Notes: generated by a model not told the origin, from the sequence alone. A stretch of DNA of 64,000 nucleotides from Ferruginivarius sediminum (GCF_003344765.1 NZ_QPMH01000015.1:34923-98922); one strand, 5' to 3'; shown: positions 28,066-37,025, counted from the stretch's first letter. Numbers and translations are program-made.

Positions 28066-28946
28066 CGGCCGCCGGCCCGCGGACCGTGAATCAGGGCGGC
28101 GACGCGCTACAGCGGGTCGAGAAAACGGTACGGAAGTCCGGCAGTTCCTTCTTCTGGGGCATGCGGCTGCTGCCCCGCGAGCGGCGGGAGGCGATCTACG
28201 CCGTCTATGCCTATTGCCGCGAGGTCGACGATATCGCCGACGGCGACGCCCCCGACAGCGTCAAGCACAGACAGCTTGCCGAGTGGCGCGCGGAGGTCGA
28301 GCGGCTTTACGCCGGCACGCCGACGCACCCGGTGACGCGGGCCCTCGCGGCCCCCGTCCGTCGCTTCGGCCTGCCGAAGGAAGAGCTTCTGGCCATCCTC
28401 GACGGCATGGAGCGAGACGCGCGCGGCGGCATCGTCGCCCCCACCGACGCGGCCCTGCGCAGCTATTGCCGTCAGGTTGCCGGCGCGGTCGGCATGCTGG
28501 CGATGCACATCTTCGCCGACGGCGACACGCGCGCCGACCGGGCAACCTGTGAAGAGCTGGCGATTACCCTGGGCGAGGGGCTGCAGTTGACCAACATCCT
28601 GCGCGACCTGGGCGACGACGCGGCGCGCGGCCGGCTGTACCTGCCCGAGGAAGTGCTGCAAGCGGCTGGCGTCACCGCGCGCGAACCCCGCGACATCCTG
28701 CGCGACCCGGCCCTGCCCGCCGCCTGCGCGATGCTGGCCCGCACGGCCCGCCAGCGCTTTGCCCGCTCCAGGGCGTTGATGGAGCGGCTGGACAAGGGCA
28801 CGGCGCGGCCCTGCCGTCTGATGCTGGAAATCTATGCGCGCATTCTCGACACCCTCGAAACCTCTGGGTGGCGCCATCCGGAGCGGCGCGTCCGCGTCCC
28901 GAAGTGGACGAAGCTCTGGATTGTCCTGCGCCACGGCATCCTGTAG
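28062..28946 (+). CDS. hpnD: Presqualene diphosphate synthase HpnD
   Basis: Condenses two farnesyl diphosphates to presqualene diphosphate, the first step of the route. The two Asp-rich motifs are CREVDDIADGD and LRDLGDDAARGRLYLP. The N-terminal FFWGMRLLPRERREAIYAVY is typical of the family. It is 294 residues. Translation is coupled to hpnC by a 4-base overlap, and hpnE follows after nine bases. Confidence 0.94.
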   Translation: MTAAGPRTVNQGGDALQRVEKTVRKSGSSFFWGMRLLPRERREAIYAVYAYCREVDDIADGDAPDSVKHRQLAEWRAEVERLYAGTPTHPVTRALAAPVRRFGLPKEELLAILDGMERDARGGIVAPTDAALRSYCRQVAGAVGMLAMHIFADGDTRADRATCEELAITLGEGLQLTNILRDLGDDAARGRLYLPEEVLQAAGVTAREPRDILRDPALPAACAMLARTARQRFARSRALMERLDKGTARPCRLMLEIYARILDTLETSGWRHPERRVRVPKWTKLWIVLRHGIL

Positions 28947-28955
28947 CCGGGCCGC

Positions 28956-30212
28956 ATGACGCACGTCCACGTGATCGGCGCCGGTCTGGCGGGCCTGTCC
29001 TGCGCCGTGCGGCTTGCCCGCGACGGCATCCCCGTGACCGTTCATGAGGCGGCGCCGCACGCCGGCGGCCGCTGCCGCTCCTACTACGACACGAAGCTGG
29101 AGCGCACGGTCGACAACGGCAATCACATCCTGCTGTCCGCCAATGGCGCCGCCCTCGCCTATCTTGAGGAGATCGGGGCGCGCCACAAGCTGTCGTCGCC
29201 GCCGGGCGCCTACTTCCCCTTCATGGACCTTGAAAGCGGCGAGCGGTGGACGCTGCGCCCGACGCCGGGGCCGATCCCCTTCTGGATGTTCATGCCGAGC
29301 CGCCGCGTGGCGGGTGCCAGACCGGGCGCCTACCTGCGCGCGCTCCGCCTTTTACGCGCAAAGCCGGACGCCTCGGTCGCCGATGCCTTGTACCGGCCCG
29401 GCGACCCGCTGTGGGCCCGGCTGTGGCACCCGCTGACCGTCGCGATCCTGAACACGGAGCCGGAGGCCGCATCGGCTAGGCTGCTGCGCCACGTGCTCTT
29501 GCAGACGCTGGCGCTGGGGGCCGGACGCAGCAAGCCGCTGACGGCAGTCGCCTCGCTGTCGGATACCTTCGTCGATCCGGCCCTCGCGATGCTCGAACAG
29601 GCCGGCGCCCCGGTGCGCTTCGGCCAGCGGCTGCGAAAGCTGGAGGGCGATGTCGGGGGCGTCACCGGCCTGGATTTCGGGGAAACACGGGAAAGCCTCG
29701 GCGAAAAGGACACCGTCGTGCTGGCGGTGCCGGCGACGGTGGCGGCCGACCTGCTGCCGGGCCTGACGGTCCCGCGCGAGATGCGGCCCATCGTGAACGC
29801 CCACATCCGCCTGCCGCACCGCGCCCGGCTGGCCGAGGGCATCCCCTTCCTGGGTCTCGTCGGCGGGACGGCGGAGTGGCTGTTCCTGCGCCATGACGTG
29901 GCCAGCGTCACGGTCAGCGCCGCCAACGGCCTCGTCGACCGCCCGGCCGAGGAGATCGCGCAGGCGATATGGGAGGACGTCGCGAAAGCCCTCGTGCTCG
30001 ACCCGCGCCTGCGCCCGCCGATCCGCGTCATCAAGGAACGCCGCGCCACCATCGCCCAGACCCCGGCCGCCCTGCGCCAGCGCCCGCCGACGGAAACGGC
30101 CTGCCCCAACCTCCTCCTCGCCGGCGCCTGGACCGACACCGGCCTCCCCGCCACCATCGAGGGCGCGGTGGCAAGCGGCCAGACGGCGGCGGAGGTTATC
30201 GGGCGGCGTTAA
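28956..30212 (+). CDS. hpnE: Hydroxysqualene dehydroxylase HpnE
   Basis: FAD-dependent amine-oxidase-family enzyme that reduces hydroxysqualene to squalene. The dinucleotide-binding motif is at the N-terminus (VHVIGAGLAGLSCAVRLARD), followed by the family's GGRCRSYYD. The C-terminal FAD motif is LLLAGAWTDTGLPATIEGAV, given here as LLLAGAWTDTGLPA and TIEGAV. It is 418 residues. It is the last gene of hpnCDE and converges with the DapA-like gene, with 14 bases between stops. Confidence 0.93.
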   Translation: MTHVHVIGAGLAGLSCAVRLARDGIPVTVHEAAPHAGGRCRSYYDTKLERTVDNGNHILLSANGAALAYLEEIGARHKLSSPPGAYFPFMDLESGERWTLRPTPGPIPFWMFMPSRRVAGARPGAYLRALRLLRAKPDASVADALYRPGDPLWARLWHPLTVAILNTEPEAASARLLRHVLLQTLALGAGRSKPLTAVASLSDTFVDPALAMLEQAGAPVRFGQRLRKLEGDVGGVTGLDFGETRESLGEKDTVVLAVPATVAADLLPGLTVPREMRPIVNAHIRLPHRARLAEGIPFLGLVGGTAEWLFLRHDVASVTVSAANGLVDRPAEEIAQAIWEDVAKALVLDPRLRPPIRVIKERRATIAQTPAALRQRPPTETACPNLLLAGAWTDTGLPATIEGAVASGQTAAEVIGRR

Positions 30213-30226
30213 AGCTCAAACGCGCG

Positions 30227-31141
30227 TCATCCCACCCCCGCCAGCGCCGCCAACGCATCGAGTTGCTGGTACAGCTTCGCGGCCTGCTCCTCGGGTAGCG
30301 GACGCAGCGGGGGGCGGAGGTTTTGCCAGGTGGGGTCGCCGGTGCGCCGGGCGATGATGGCCTTGACGGCGGGGATGGTGGGATACTGCTCCAGCGTGCG
30401 GCGGAAGGCGCAGACGGCGTCGTTGATGCGCTCACCCTCGGCGCCCTGCCAGTTGTCGTAGAGTTTGCGCAGCGCGGCGGCGTTGACGTTGGCGGATGCC
30501 GTGATCGTGCCGGGCCCGCCCAGTTCCAGCGCGTCCTTCATGAACCGCTCATTGCCGACAAAAGCGGCGAAGCCCGGATAGCGGCGCAGGACCCCCTCGG
30601 TGTAGCTGTAGTCGCCCGAGGAGTCCTTGAGGCCGACGACCGTGCCCGGAAAATCGGCGGCCAGCCGCTCGACCAGCGGCAGGGACCAGCCGACCTGGGC
30701 AATCGGCGGGATATGGTAGAGATAGATACGCAGTTGCGGGTCCTCCACGCGCCGGATCGTCTCCGTCGCCGCGCGGTACAGCCCCTCGTCGTCGACTTTC
30801 TTGAAATAGAACGGCGGCAGCAGCAGCACGCCGCCCGCCCCGGCCTCCATCGCCGCGCGCGTCAGCCGCACCGTATCCGGCAGGGCACAGGTCCCCGTGC
30901 CGGGCATCAGCTTCTCGCCGGGCACCCCCGCCGCCTTCAGGGCCCGCAGCAGGTCCAGCTTCTCGTCGACCGACAGGGAGTTCGCCTCGCTCGTCGTGCC
31001 GAAGACGGCGAGGCCGTGGCAACCCTCGTCCAGCAACTGCTTGCAGAAGGCGACGAACCTGTCGGTATCGACCGAGAGGTCGTCCTTGAAGGGCGTGGCG
31101 ACCGGGGCGAGCACCCCGGCGAAGGTACCGGCGGCGGTCAT
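30227..31141 (-). CDS. Dihydrodipicolinate synthase family aldolase
   Basis: Class I aldolase/lyase of the DapA/N-acetylneuraminate lyase family, 304 residues. The Schiff-base lysine is in VVGLKDSSGDYS and the catalytic tyrosine in IYLYHIPPI. The phosphate- or carboxylate-binding loop reads FGTTSEANSLS, where DapA proper has GTTGE; this and the overall divergence argue against lysine biosynthesis and for a sugar-acid or hydroxyproline-type substrate. I start at ATG 31141 (MTAAGTFAG); the frame opens at 31183. It is a single gene between hpnE and ccoS. Confidence 0.85.
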   Translation of the reverse strand: MTAAGTFAGVLAPVATPFKDDLSVDTDRFVAFCKQLLDEGCHGLAVFGTTSEANSLSVDEKLDLLRALKAAGVPGEKLMPGTGTCALPDTVRLTRAAMEAGAGGVLLLPPFYFKKVDDEGLYRAATETIRRVEDPQLRIYLYHIPPIAQVGWSLPLVERLAADFPGTVVGLKDSSGDYSYTEGVLRRYPGFAAFVGNERFMKDALELGGPGTITASANVNAAALRKLYDNWQGAEGERINDAVCAFRRTLEQYPTIPAVKAIIARRTGDPTWQNLRPPLRPLPEEQAAKLYQQLDALAALAGVG

Positions 31142-31196
31142 GGGGCCTCCCGAGTTGTGGCCTTGGAGCTTGATAGCCCGCAAGGCTTACCAACGT

Positions 31197-31373
31197 CTAG
31201 CCCCGCCCGCCGTCCGGACCGCCCGGCCCGTCGTCGTCATCGTCAAATAGAATGCGGTGAGCCGCGCCTTCCAGGTCGTCGAACTGGCCGGAGCGCAGCG
31301 ACCACAGGAAGGCCGCCAGGCCGGCCAGCCCCAGCAGCAGCGCGATCGGAATCAGGTAGATCAGGACAGTCAT
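31197..31373 (-). CDS. ccoS: Cytochrome cbb3 oxidase maturation protein CcoS
   Basis: Small single-pass membrane protein of 58 residues needed for cofactor insertion into cbb3-type cytochrome oxidase. It starts MTVLIYLIPIALLLGLAGLA, one membrane helix, followed by the CcoS-typical FLWSLRSGQFDDLEGAAHRI and an acidic run of five Asp. The tail is Gly/Pro/Asp-rich. It follows ccoI by 30 bases in the same direction, which is the standard ccoGHIS order. It is short and easily missed by length cut-offs. Confidence 0.92.
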   Translation of the reverse strand: MTVLIYLIPIALLLGLAGLAAFLWSLRSGQFDDLEGAAHRILFDDDDDGPGGPDGGRG

Positions 31374-31403
31374 GCAGGCTGCCTCACCTCTGTCCCCGTC
31401 AAA

Positions 31404-33647
31404 CTAGCGGCGGTCCAGGCCAAGCCGCAGGGCGTTCCCGGTCACGGCCAGCGACGAGCCGGACATCGCGACCGCCGCGATGAGCGGCGTCACCAGCCCC
31501 GCCATCGCCAGCGGCACGGCCACCGCGTTGTAGCCGAACGCCAGCGCGAAGTTCTGCTTCACGAGGCGGCCGGAACGGCGCGCCACCGAAAGCACCTCCA
31601 ACACCGGCTGAAGCCGTTCGCCCTGGAACACGGCATCCGCGGCGGTCTGGCTGATGTCGGCGGCGCTGGCCGGCGACAGCGAGACCGTCGCGGCGGCCAG
31701 CGCCGGCGCGTCGTTCAGGCCGTCGCCCACCATCAGCACCTTGCGCCCCGCCGCGCCCAGCGCCTCCAGCCGGGCGACCTTTTGCGCCGGCGTGCACTCC
31801 GCCTGCCAGTCGCTCAGGCCCAGTTCGCCCGCGACCTTCGCCACCGTTTCCGGCCGGTCTCCGGACAGCAGGATCACCTCCATGCCCTGGTCTTTCAGCG
31901 CCTGCACGACATCGCCCGCGTCCGCGCGCGGCGGATCGTCGAAGACGAAGCGCACAGGCGCGCGGCCCGGACGCGAGAGCCACAGCTCCGGCCCGTCCGC
32001 GGCCGATGTATCCTCGACCCCGCACCAGCCGCGCTTGCCGAGGCGGACTTCGCCCTCGGGCGTGGCGAGCGACAGGCCGCAGCCCGCCTCCTCCCGCACG
32101 CCGCCGGCAACCGGCACATCGCGGGCGGCGCGACAGAGCGCGCGGGCCAGCGGATGACTGGACGCCCCGGCCAGCCACGCGGCGTCGCGCAGATCCGCCG
32201 TCTCCACATCGTTCGCCCGCAGCGCCGGACGTCCTTCCGTCAGGGTTCCCGTCTTGTCAAAGACGACGGTATCGACCTCGGCCAGACGTTCCAGCGTCGT
32301 GCCGCTTTTCAGCAGGATACCGCGATTCAGCAGGCGGCCGCTGGCAATCACCTGCACCGCCGGCACCGCCAGGCCCAGCGCGCAGGGACAGGTGACGATC
32401 AGCACCGCAATCGCGATCAACAACGCCGGCTGCCACGCCAGCCCGCCCAGTAGCAGCCAGCCGACGAAGGCCGCCAGCGCCAGGATATGCACGACCGGCG
32501 CGTAGAGCCGCGCCACCCGGTCGGCCAGCGCGACATAGCGTGCGCGGCGCTGCTCCGCCGCCTCCATCAGGCGCACGATCTCGGCCAGCAGCGTGTCCTC
32601 GCCCACCGCCGTGACCTCGAGCGTCAACGGCGCCGACAGGTTCATCGTGCCGGAGAACACGCGCGCGCCCGGCTCGGCCGCGCGCGGCACGGTCTCGCCG
32701 GTTAGGAGGCTGGTGTCCAGGTCGCTCCGCCCCTCGACGACGCGGCCGTCGGCGGCGATGCGTTCCCCCGCCGCCGCCAGCACCCGCATGCCGGGGCGAA
32801 GCTGGTCGCCGGGAACCACACGACGGCCGCCGTCCTCGTCCAGCACGGTGACCGCCCCGCTGCGCAGCGCCAGCAGCCGCTCGGCGGCGGAGCGCGCCTT
32901 GCCCCGCGCCCGCCGGTCCAGGTAGCGCCCGACCAGCAGGAAGAACAGCAGCGTCACGGCGGAATCGAAATAGGCGTGCTGGCCGCTGGTAACGGTCTCG
33001 AACAGGCTCATCCCGCCGGCCAGCACGACGGCCAGCGAGATCGGCACGTCCATGTTCATGCGCTTCGCCGCCAGCGCCTGGATTGCCGAGCGAAAGAACG
33101 GCCGCCCGGCGTAGGCAATGGCCGGCAACGCCACCAGGGCGGAGAACCAGTGCAGCAGGTCGCGGGTCGCCGTCTCCATGCCCTGCGCGTGGCCGGCCCA
33201 GACGGAGACCGACAGCAGCATCACGTTGGCCGCGGCGAAGCCTGCCACCGCCATCGCGCGCAGCAGCTCCGTCTCCTGCCGCCCGTCGTCGCCGGCCAGC
33301 CGCTCGGGATCGTAGGGCACCGCCCGGTAACCCAATTCGTCCAGCCGCCGCACGAAGTCGCCCGCCCGTTCCGCCGCGCCAACCCAGGCAAGCTGCAGGC
33401 GGCGCGTCGTCATGTTGACCCGCGCCTCGCGCACGCCCGGCATGGCGTTCAGCGCGCTCTCGATGGTCTTGATGCAGCCGCCGCAATGGATGCCCTCGAC
33501 CATGAGGGACAGCCGGCACGCCCCCTCCTCGTCCTCGCGGACATAGGGGCCAAGCTCCACCGGCGGCGCGACATCCCCAGCGGCCGCCGCGCCGCGGGAC
33601 GCCGCCTCGGCCGCAAGGTCGCCCACGCCGGTGGTGCAGCAGCTCAT
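31404..33647 (-). CDS. ccoI: Copper-translocating P-type ATPase CcoI/FixI
   Basis: P1B-type ATPase that exports copper for assembly of cbb3 oxidase. From ATG 33647 (MSCCTTGVG) it is 747 residues. An N-terminal HMA domain carries GIHCGGC (about residue 57). There are eight membrane segments, with the CPC metal site in VTCPCALGLAVP. The actuator motif is SLLTGETVP, the phosphorylation site DKTGTLTEG, and the hinge MVGDGLNDAPAL. An N-terminal CC pair (MSCC) is an extra possible metal site. It overlaps ccoH by four bases. Confidence 0.94.
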   Translation of the reverse strand: MSCCTTGVGDLAAEAASRGAAAAGDVAPPVELGPYVREDEEGACRLSLMVEGIHCGGCIKTIESALNAMPGVREARVNMTTRRLQLAWVGAAERAGDFVRRLDELGYRAVPYDPERLAGDDGRQETELLRAMAVAGFAAANVMLLSVSVWAGHAQGMETATRDLLHWFSALVALPAIAYAGRPFFRSAIQALAAKRMNMDVPISLAVVLAGGMSLFETVTSGQHAYFDSAVTLLFFLLVGRYLDRRARGKARSAAERLLALRSGAVTVLDEDGGRRVVPGDQLRPGMRVLAAAGERIAADGRVVEGRSDLDTSLLTGETVPRAAEPGARVFSGTMNLSAPLTLEVTAVGEDTLLAEIVRLMEAAEQRRARYVALADRVARLYAPVVHILALAAFVGWLLLGGLAWQPALLIAIAVLIVTCPCALGLAVPAVQVIASGRLLNRGILLKSGTTLERLAEVDTVVFDKTGTLTEGRPALRANDVETADLRDAAWLAGASSHPLARALCRAARDVPVAGGVREEAGCGLSLATPEGEVRLGKRGWCGVEDTSAADGPELWLSRPGRAPVRFVFDDPPRADAGDVVQALKDQGMEVILLSGDRPETVAKVAGELGLSDWQAECTPAQKVARLEALGAAGRKVLMVGDGLNDAPALAAATVSLSPASAADISQTAADAVFQGERLQPVLEVLSVARRSGRLVKQNFALAFGYNAVAVPLAMAGLVTPLIAAVAMSGSSLAVTGNALRLGLDRR

Positions 33648-34138
33648 GGCGCGATATTCACCCGCTCGGTCGTGCGGACGGCATCCTGCCCCCGCTCCGC
33701 CGCGACGCGCAGTTCCCACAGGCCGGGAAGCGGTACCTCGACGATCGCGCCGTAGACGCCGTCGCGCCGGCGCGGTAGCTCGACGATATGGTCATAGCCT
33801 TCCTGTGTCGGGCGGACGAAGCCGACGCGCACGCGCTCGGCCAAAACCGGCGCGCCGTCGCCGTCGCTCAGCCGCACCTCAAGGTCGGCGCGGCTGTCGC
33901 CGAGGTTCTCGGTCTCGAGCGCGACATCCCAGCCAAGGGCACGCTGGCGCCGCTCGTTCTCCAGCGTTTCGTTGTAGGCCACGCCTTTCTCGTAGGCGTT
34001 CTCGGTGTGCAGCCCGCGCCAGGTGCCCATCGCCACCCCGACCATCGCGCCGTTGGCGGCGATGATGACCAGGAACATCCCGACGAAGGCCGAGGGGATC
34101 CAGACGTTGGGGTTCTTGAACTTCTCGACCAGCTTCAT
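33644..34138 (-). CDS. ccoH: Cytochrome cbb3 assembly protein CcoH/FixH
   Basis: Single-pass membrane protein of 164 residues needed for stable assembly of cbb3 oxidase. It has one N-terminal helix (about residues 14-36, with FVGMFLVIIAANGAMVGVAM) followed by a periplasmic beta-rich domain that contains GLHTENAYEKGVAYNETL, a FixH signature. Its start overlaps the ccoG stop (34135-34138) and its stop overlaps the ccoI start, so the three are translationally coupled. Confidence 0.93.
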   Translation of the reverse strand: MKLVEKFKNPNVWIPSAFVGMFLVIIAANGAMVGVAMGTWRGLHTENAYEKGVAYNETLENERRQRALGWDVALETENLGDSRADLEVRLSDGDGAPVLAERVRVGFVRPTQEGYDHIVELPRRRDGVYGAIVEVPLPGLWELRVAAERGQDAVRTTERVNIAP

Positions 34139-35700
34139 CGCTCCGGCCCCCGGAACACGGTTTCGTGCAGGGCGGTCTCGCCCTGCATGTCGGTCAGGGC
34201 GAAGCTGACATCCGCCTGCGCACCGCGTACCGCCTCGCGCGGCGCGGTGACGTACACCTTGTAGGTGGCGACGCTGTCCGGCTGGGCGGCAAGGGTGACG
34301 TCGCCGCCGCCTTCGCCCTGGCCGACGACGGACATGGTGGCGCCTTCGATACCGCGCACGTCAAGCGTGAAATCGCGCTCCGCGCGGGTCTTGTTCAGGA
34401 TCTTGATGGTGTAGCCGTTGCGGATGCTGCCGTCGGAGAGCGTCACGAACAGCGGGTTGCGATCGTGCAGGACGTTGATGTCCGCCGTCGCCCGGAAGGC
34501 CAGCGACCACAGCATGATCCCCGCCACCACCAGGAACAGCAGGGTGTAGAGCACCGTGCGCGGGCGCACCAGGCGAAACCGGCCCGGCTCGCCCCGTGCA
34601 TAGCGGTCCTGGTTGCTCAGCGTGTCGTAGGTGATGAGGTTGCGCGGCCGGCCCAGCTTCTCCATCACGCTGTTGCAGGCGTCGATGCACAGGCCGCAGC
34701 CGATGCACTCAAGCTGCACGCCGTCGCGGATGTCGATACCGGTGGGGCAAACGGCGACGCACTTGTTGCAGGCCACGCAATCGCCCAGCCCGTCAAGCTT
34801 CGCGGTATCGTATTGCTCGCCCGCCTTCCCCCAGTCGATGTTCGCAAGCCCCTGGCGCGGCACGCTGTCGGGGCCGGGCGGCATCTCCTTCGGCGAGATG
34901 TGGGCCAGGTTCTTGCGCGGCTTCCCGCGCGGCTCGCCGCGCCAGCCCTCGTAGGTGACGATCATCGAGTCTTCGTCGAACATCGCCGCCTGGAAGCGCG
35001 GCCACGGGCACATGTAGGTGCAGACCTGCTCCCGCGCCCAGCCGGCCAGCAGATAGGTCGTGGCGGTGAACAGCGCGGTGAAGCCATAGACCGAGGCCGA
35101 GCTTTCCCCGACGAAGAACTCCCGCGCCAGGGTCGGCGCGTCCTTGAAATACATCACCCAGGCGCCGCCGGTCAGCACGGCGATCACCAGCCAGACCGCG
35201 TGCTTGGAGACGCGCTTGACCAGCTTCTCCCGGTTCATCGGCTGCTTGTCGAGCTTGATGCGGGCGTTGCGGTCGCCCTCGATCCAGCGCTCCACCTGCA
35301 TGTAGAGGTCGGTCCAGACCGTCTGCGGGCAGGCGAAGCCGCACCAGACACGGCCCAGCAGGCTGGTCACCCAGAACAGCCCGATGGCGCCCAGGATCAG
35401 CAGGCCGGCCAGGTAATAGACCTCCTGCGGCCAGATCTCGATGAAGAAGAAATAGGCGCGCCGGCTGGGCATATCGATCAGCACGGCCTGGTCGGGCGCG
35501 CCCGGTCCCCGGTCCCAGCGGATCCAGGGCACCAGGTAGTAGATTGCCAGCAGGATGCCGACGGCCGCCCACTTCAGCTTGCGGAAAGTGCCCCAGATCG
35601 ACATCGGGTGCACCTTGACGCGGCCCGCGTAAAGCTGGCTTTCCTTCTGCTGCTTGCGGGAAAGCGCGTCCACGCTCTCCTGCGCTGTCGTCTCACTCAT
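34135..35700 (-). CDS. ccoG: Cytochrome cbb3 accessory ferredoxin CcoG/FixG
   Basis: Membrane polyferredoxin of 521 residues that reduces copper for cbb3 oxidase assembly. It has about five membrane helices. Two 4Fe-4S motifs are in DCVACNKCVAVCPTGIDI and ECIGCGLCIDACN. The N-terminal half has the CP-containing FACPQTVWTD and YMCPWPRFQ, conserved in FixG. The C-terminal part is an immunoglobulin-like periplasmic domain. I start at ATG 35700 (MSETTAQE); the frame extends to 35766. A FixK-like box lies about 100 bases upstream. The ccoNOQP structural genes are not adjacent. Confidence 0.94.
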   Translation of the reverse strand: MSETTAQESVDALSRKQQKESQLYAGRVKVHPMSIWGTFRKLKWAAVGILLAIYYLVPWIRWDRGPGAPDQAVLIDMPSRRAYFFFIEIWPQEVYYLAGLLILGAIGLFWVTSLLGRVWCGFACPQTVWTDLYMQVERWIEGDRNARIKLDKQPMNREKLVKRVSKHAVWLVIAVLTGGAWVMYFKDAPTLAREFFVGESSASVYGFTALFTATTYLLAGWAREQVCTYMCPWPRFQAAMFDEDSMIVTYEGWRGEPRGKPRKNLAHISPKEMPPGPDSVPRQGLANIDWGKAGEQYDTAKLDGLGDCVACNKCVAVCPTGIDIRDGVQLECIGCGLCIDACNSVMEKLGRPRNLITYDTLSNQDRYARGEPGRFRLVRPRTVLYTLLFLVVAGIMLWSLAFRATADINVLHDRNPLFVTLSDGSIRNGYTIKILNKTRAERDFTLDVRGIEGATMSVVGQGEGGGDVTLAAQPDSVATYKVYVTAPREAVRGAQADVSFALTDMQGETALHETVFRGPER

Positions 35701-35792
35701 TTCGCTGTTCCGCCGCCCGGCCTCGCGAACCGAGCCCCTCAGGTTGCCGCCCGTCAGCGTCGCCACACTACGCCCGTCCAGCGGGAAATCAT

Positions 35793-35806
35793 TTGCGATA
35801 CCTCAA
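35793..35806. promoter_or_regulatory. FixK/FNR-like box upstream of ccoG
   Basis: TTGC-GATACC-TCAA matches the relaxed FixK-type consensus TTG(A/C)-N6-(T/G)CAA. It is centred about 100 bases before the ccoG start. cbb3 assembly genes are commonly under FixK/FnrL control at low oxygen, so the placement is sensible. Confidence 0.5.
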
Positions 35807-35884
35807 TGGACCTTGCCGCGTACCGCTTCCAGGCGGTCGATTGTCGCAGCGCAGCAAGGGCGGGCGACAAGGAGGTCGTACCTT

Positions 35885-35901
35885 GGTTGACATTGACAAC
35901 C
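35885..35901. promoter_or_regulatory. 17-base dyad in the ccoG/cation transporter gap
   Basis: GGTTGaCAtTGaCAACC is a palindrome with a single A-A mismatch pair around the central T at 35893. It lies 77 bases before the cation transporter start and about 185 bases before ccoG. It looks like an operator; the protein is unknown. Confidence 0.4.
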
Positions 35902-35977
35902 GCGAATGGCGAATGCCCCTCCCCCTCGGTTTCGCGCAAGCCTCGCATCCGACGGCCGAAGCTCTTATCTTAGGAGC

Positions 35978-36616
35978 ATGTCTGGTTGCGGTTGTAATGA
36001 TTCGGTGGCTTTCGACGGTGCCAGCGCGCGGTACAAGCGGGTGCTGTGGGCCGTTGTCGCGCTCAATCTGGCCATGTTCGGGATCGAGATGGCCGGCGGC
36101 CTGGCCGGCGGGTCGATGGCGCTGCGGGCCGACGCCCTGGATTTCCTGGGCGACTCGGCGACCTACGCCATCAGCCTTGCGGTGATCGGCCAGGCAGTTG
36201 CAGTCCGATCGCGCGCGGCATTGTTCAAGGGACTGTCGCTCGGCGTCCTCGGCCTATGGGTGCTGGGGGAGACCGTCTATCGCGTCTTCGTGCTGGGTCA
36301 GCCGGACGCCTTCGTGATGAGCGGTATCGGCATGCTGGCGCTTGCCGCGAACGTGACCAGCGTGCTGCTGCTGATGCGTTATCGCGACGGTGACGCCAAC
36401 GTCCGCTCGGTCTGGCTATGCAGCCGCAACGACGCCATTGGCAACGTGGCCGTCGTGCTGGCGGGACTCGGCGTGTTCGCGAGCGGCACGCCCTGGCCCG
36501 ACCTGATCGTGGCCGGGACGATGGCGGGGCTGTTCCTCACCTCCTCCGCCGGCATCGTGCGTCAGGCCCTAAGCGAGCTCCGCACGGCGAAAGCCACCCT
36601 GGTCGCGGGTGAATAG
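35978..36616 (+). CDS. Cation diffusion facilitator-like transporter
   Basis: Inner-membrane transporter of 212 residues with six hydrophobic segments. The CDF metal motifs are LRADALDFLGDSATYAIS (Asp-x3-Asp type) and CSRNDAIGNVAVVL. The C-terminal cytoplasmic domain of typical CDF proteins is absent. The N-terminus begins MSGCGCN, with two cysteines that may bind metal. The ATG at 35978 follows TAGGAGC with good spacing. It is divergent from ccoG. The transported metal (zinc or cobalt in relatives) cannot be told from sequence. Confidence 0.85.
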   Translation: MSGCGCNDSVAFDGASARYKRVLWAVVALNLAMFGIEMAGGLAGGSMALRADALDFLGDSATYAISLAVIGQAVAVRSRAALFKGLSLGVLGLWVLGETVYRVFVLGQPDAFVMSGIGMLALAANVTSVLLLMRYRDGDANVRSVWLCSRNDAIGNVAVVLAGLGVFASGTPWPDLIVAGTMAGLFLTSSAGIVRQALSELRTAKATLVAGE

Positions 36617-36958
36617 CTAGCCGCCCTGCAGGTCCTGCTTGCGCCGCAGGTACTCTTCCCGGTCGATCTCACCGCGGGCATAGCGGGTATCGAGGATATC
36701 CAGCGCCTCCCGCCGGCTGGCCGCGCTGCCGGACTGGCCCGCCCCGTGGTTGTGCCCGACGTTCCAGAGATAGCGGATCACCAGCACGGCGACGACGATC
36801 ACCGCCGCGACGGCAAGGAACATCAGGATACCGCCGAAAGGAAACCACCAGCCCATCATGTGATCGTTCCAGCCGCGCCCGTAATAACCCGGCTGCTGCG
36901 CGGCAGCCGGCATTGCGGTGGCGAGAATTGCCGTCATTGCTGCGACGAGCTTTTGCAT
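36617..36958 (-). CDS. SHOCT-domain membrane protein
   Basis: Small protein of 113 residues. It has a signal-like N-terminus (about residues 1-20, ending PAAA-Q), a hydrophobic membrane helix (about 42-65), and a C-terminal SHOCT domain, ALDILDTRYARGEIDREEYL (about 85-104). A segment with GRGWNDHMMGWWFPFGG and NHG gives potential metal-binding His and Met residues. SHOCT proteins of this layout often sit near copper or heavy-metal genes; here the cation transporter is immediately downstream on the other strand. The start is preceded by a run of 11 G on its coding strand. Confidence 0.8.
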   Translation of the reverse strand: MQKLVAAMTAILATAMPAAAQQPGYYGRGWNDHMMGWWFPFGGILMFLAVAAVIVVAVLVIRYLWNVGHNHGAGQSGSAASRREALDILDTRYARGEIDREEYLRRKQDLQGG

Positions 36959-36964
36959 GGATTG

Positions 36965-36975
36965 CCCCCCCCCCC
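36965..36975 (-). repeat. G11 homopolymer tract at the SHOCT gene start
   Basis: Eleven consecutive C on the plus strand (G on the coding strand) lie six bases before the ATG at 36958, exactly where a Shine-Dalgarno should be. Such tracts can change length during replication and alter expression. Confidence 0.6.
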
Positions 36976-37025
36976 TGGGTTCGAATACTTTTGGACGGCC
37001 AGGATGATAACCGCCGCAAGCCCGA

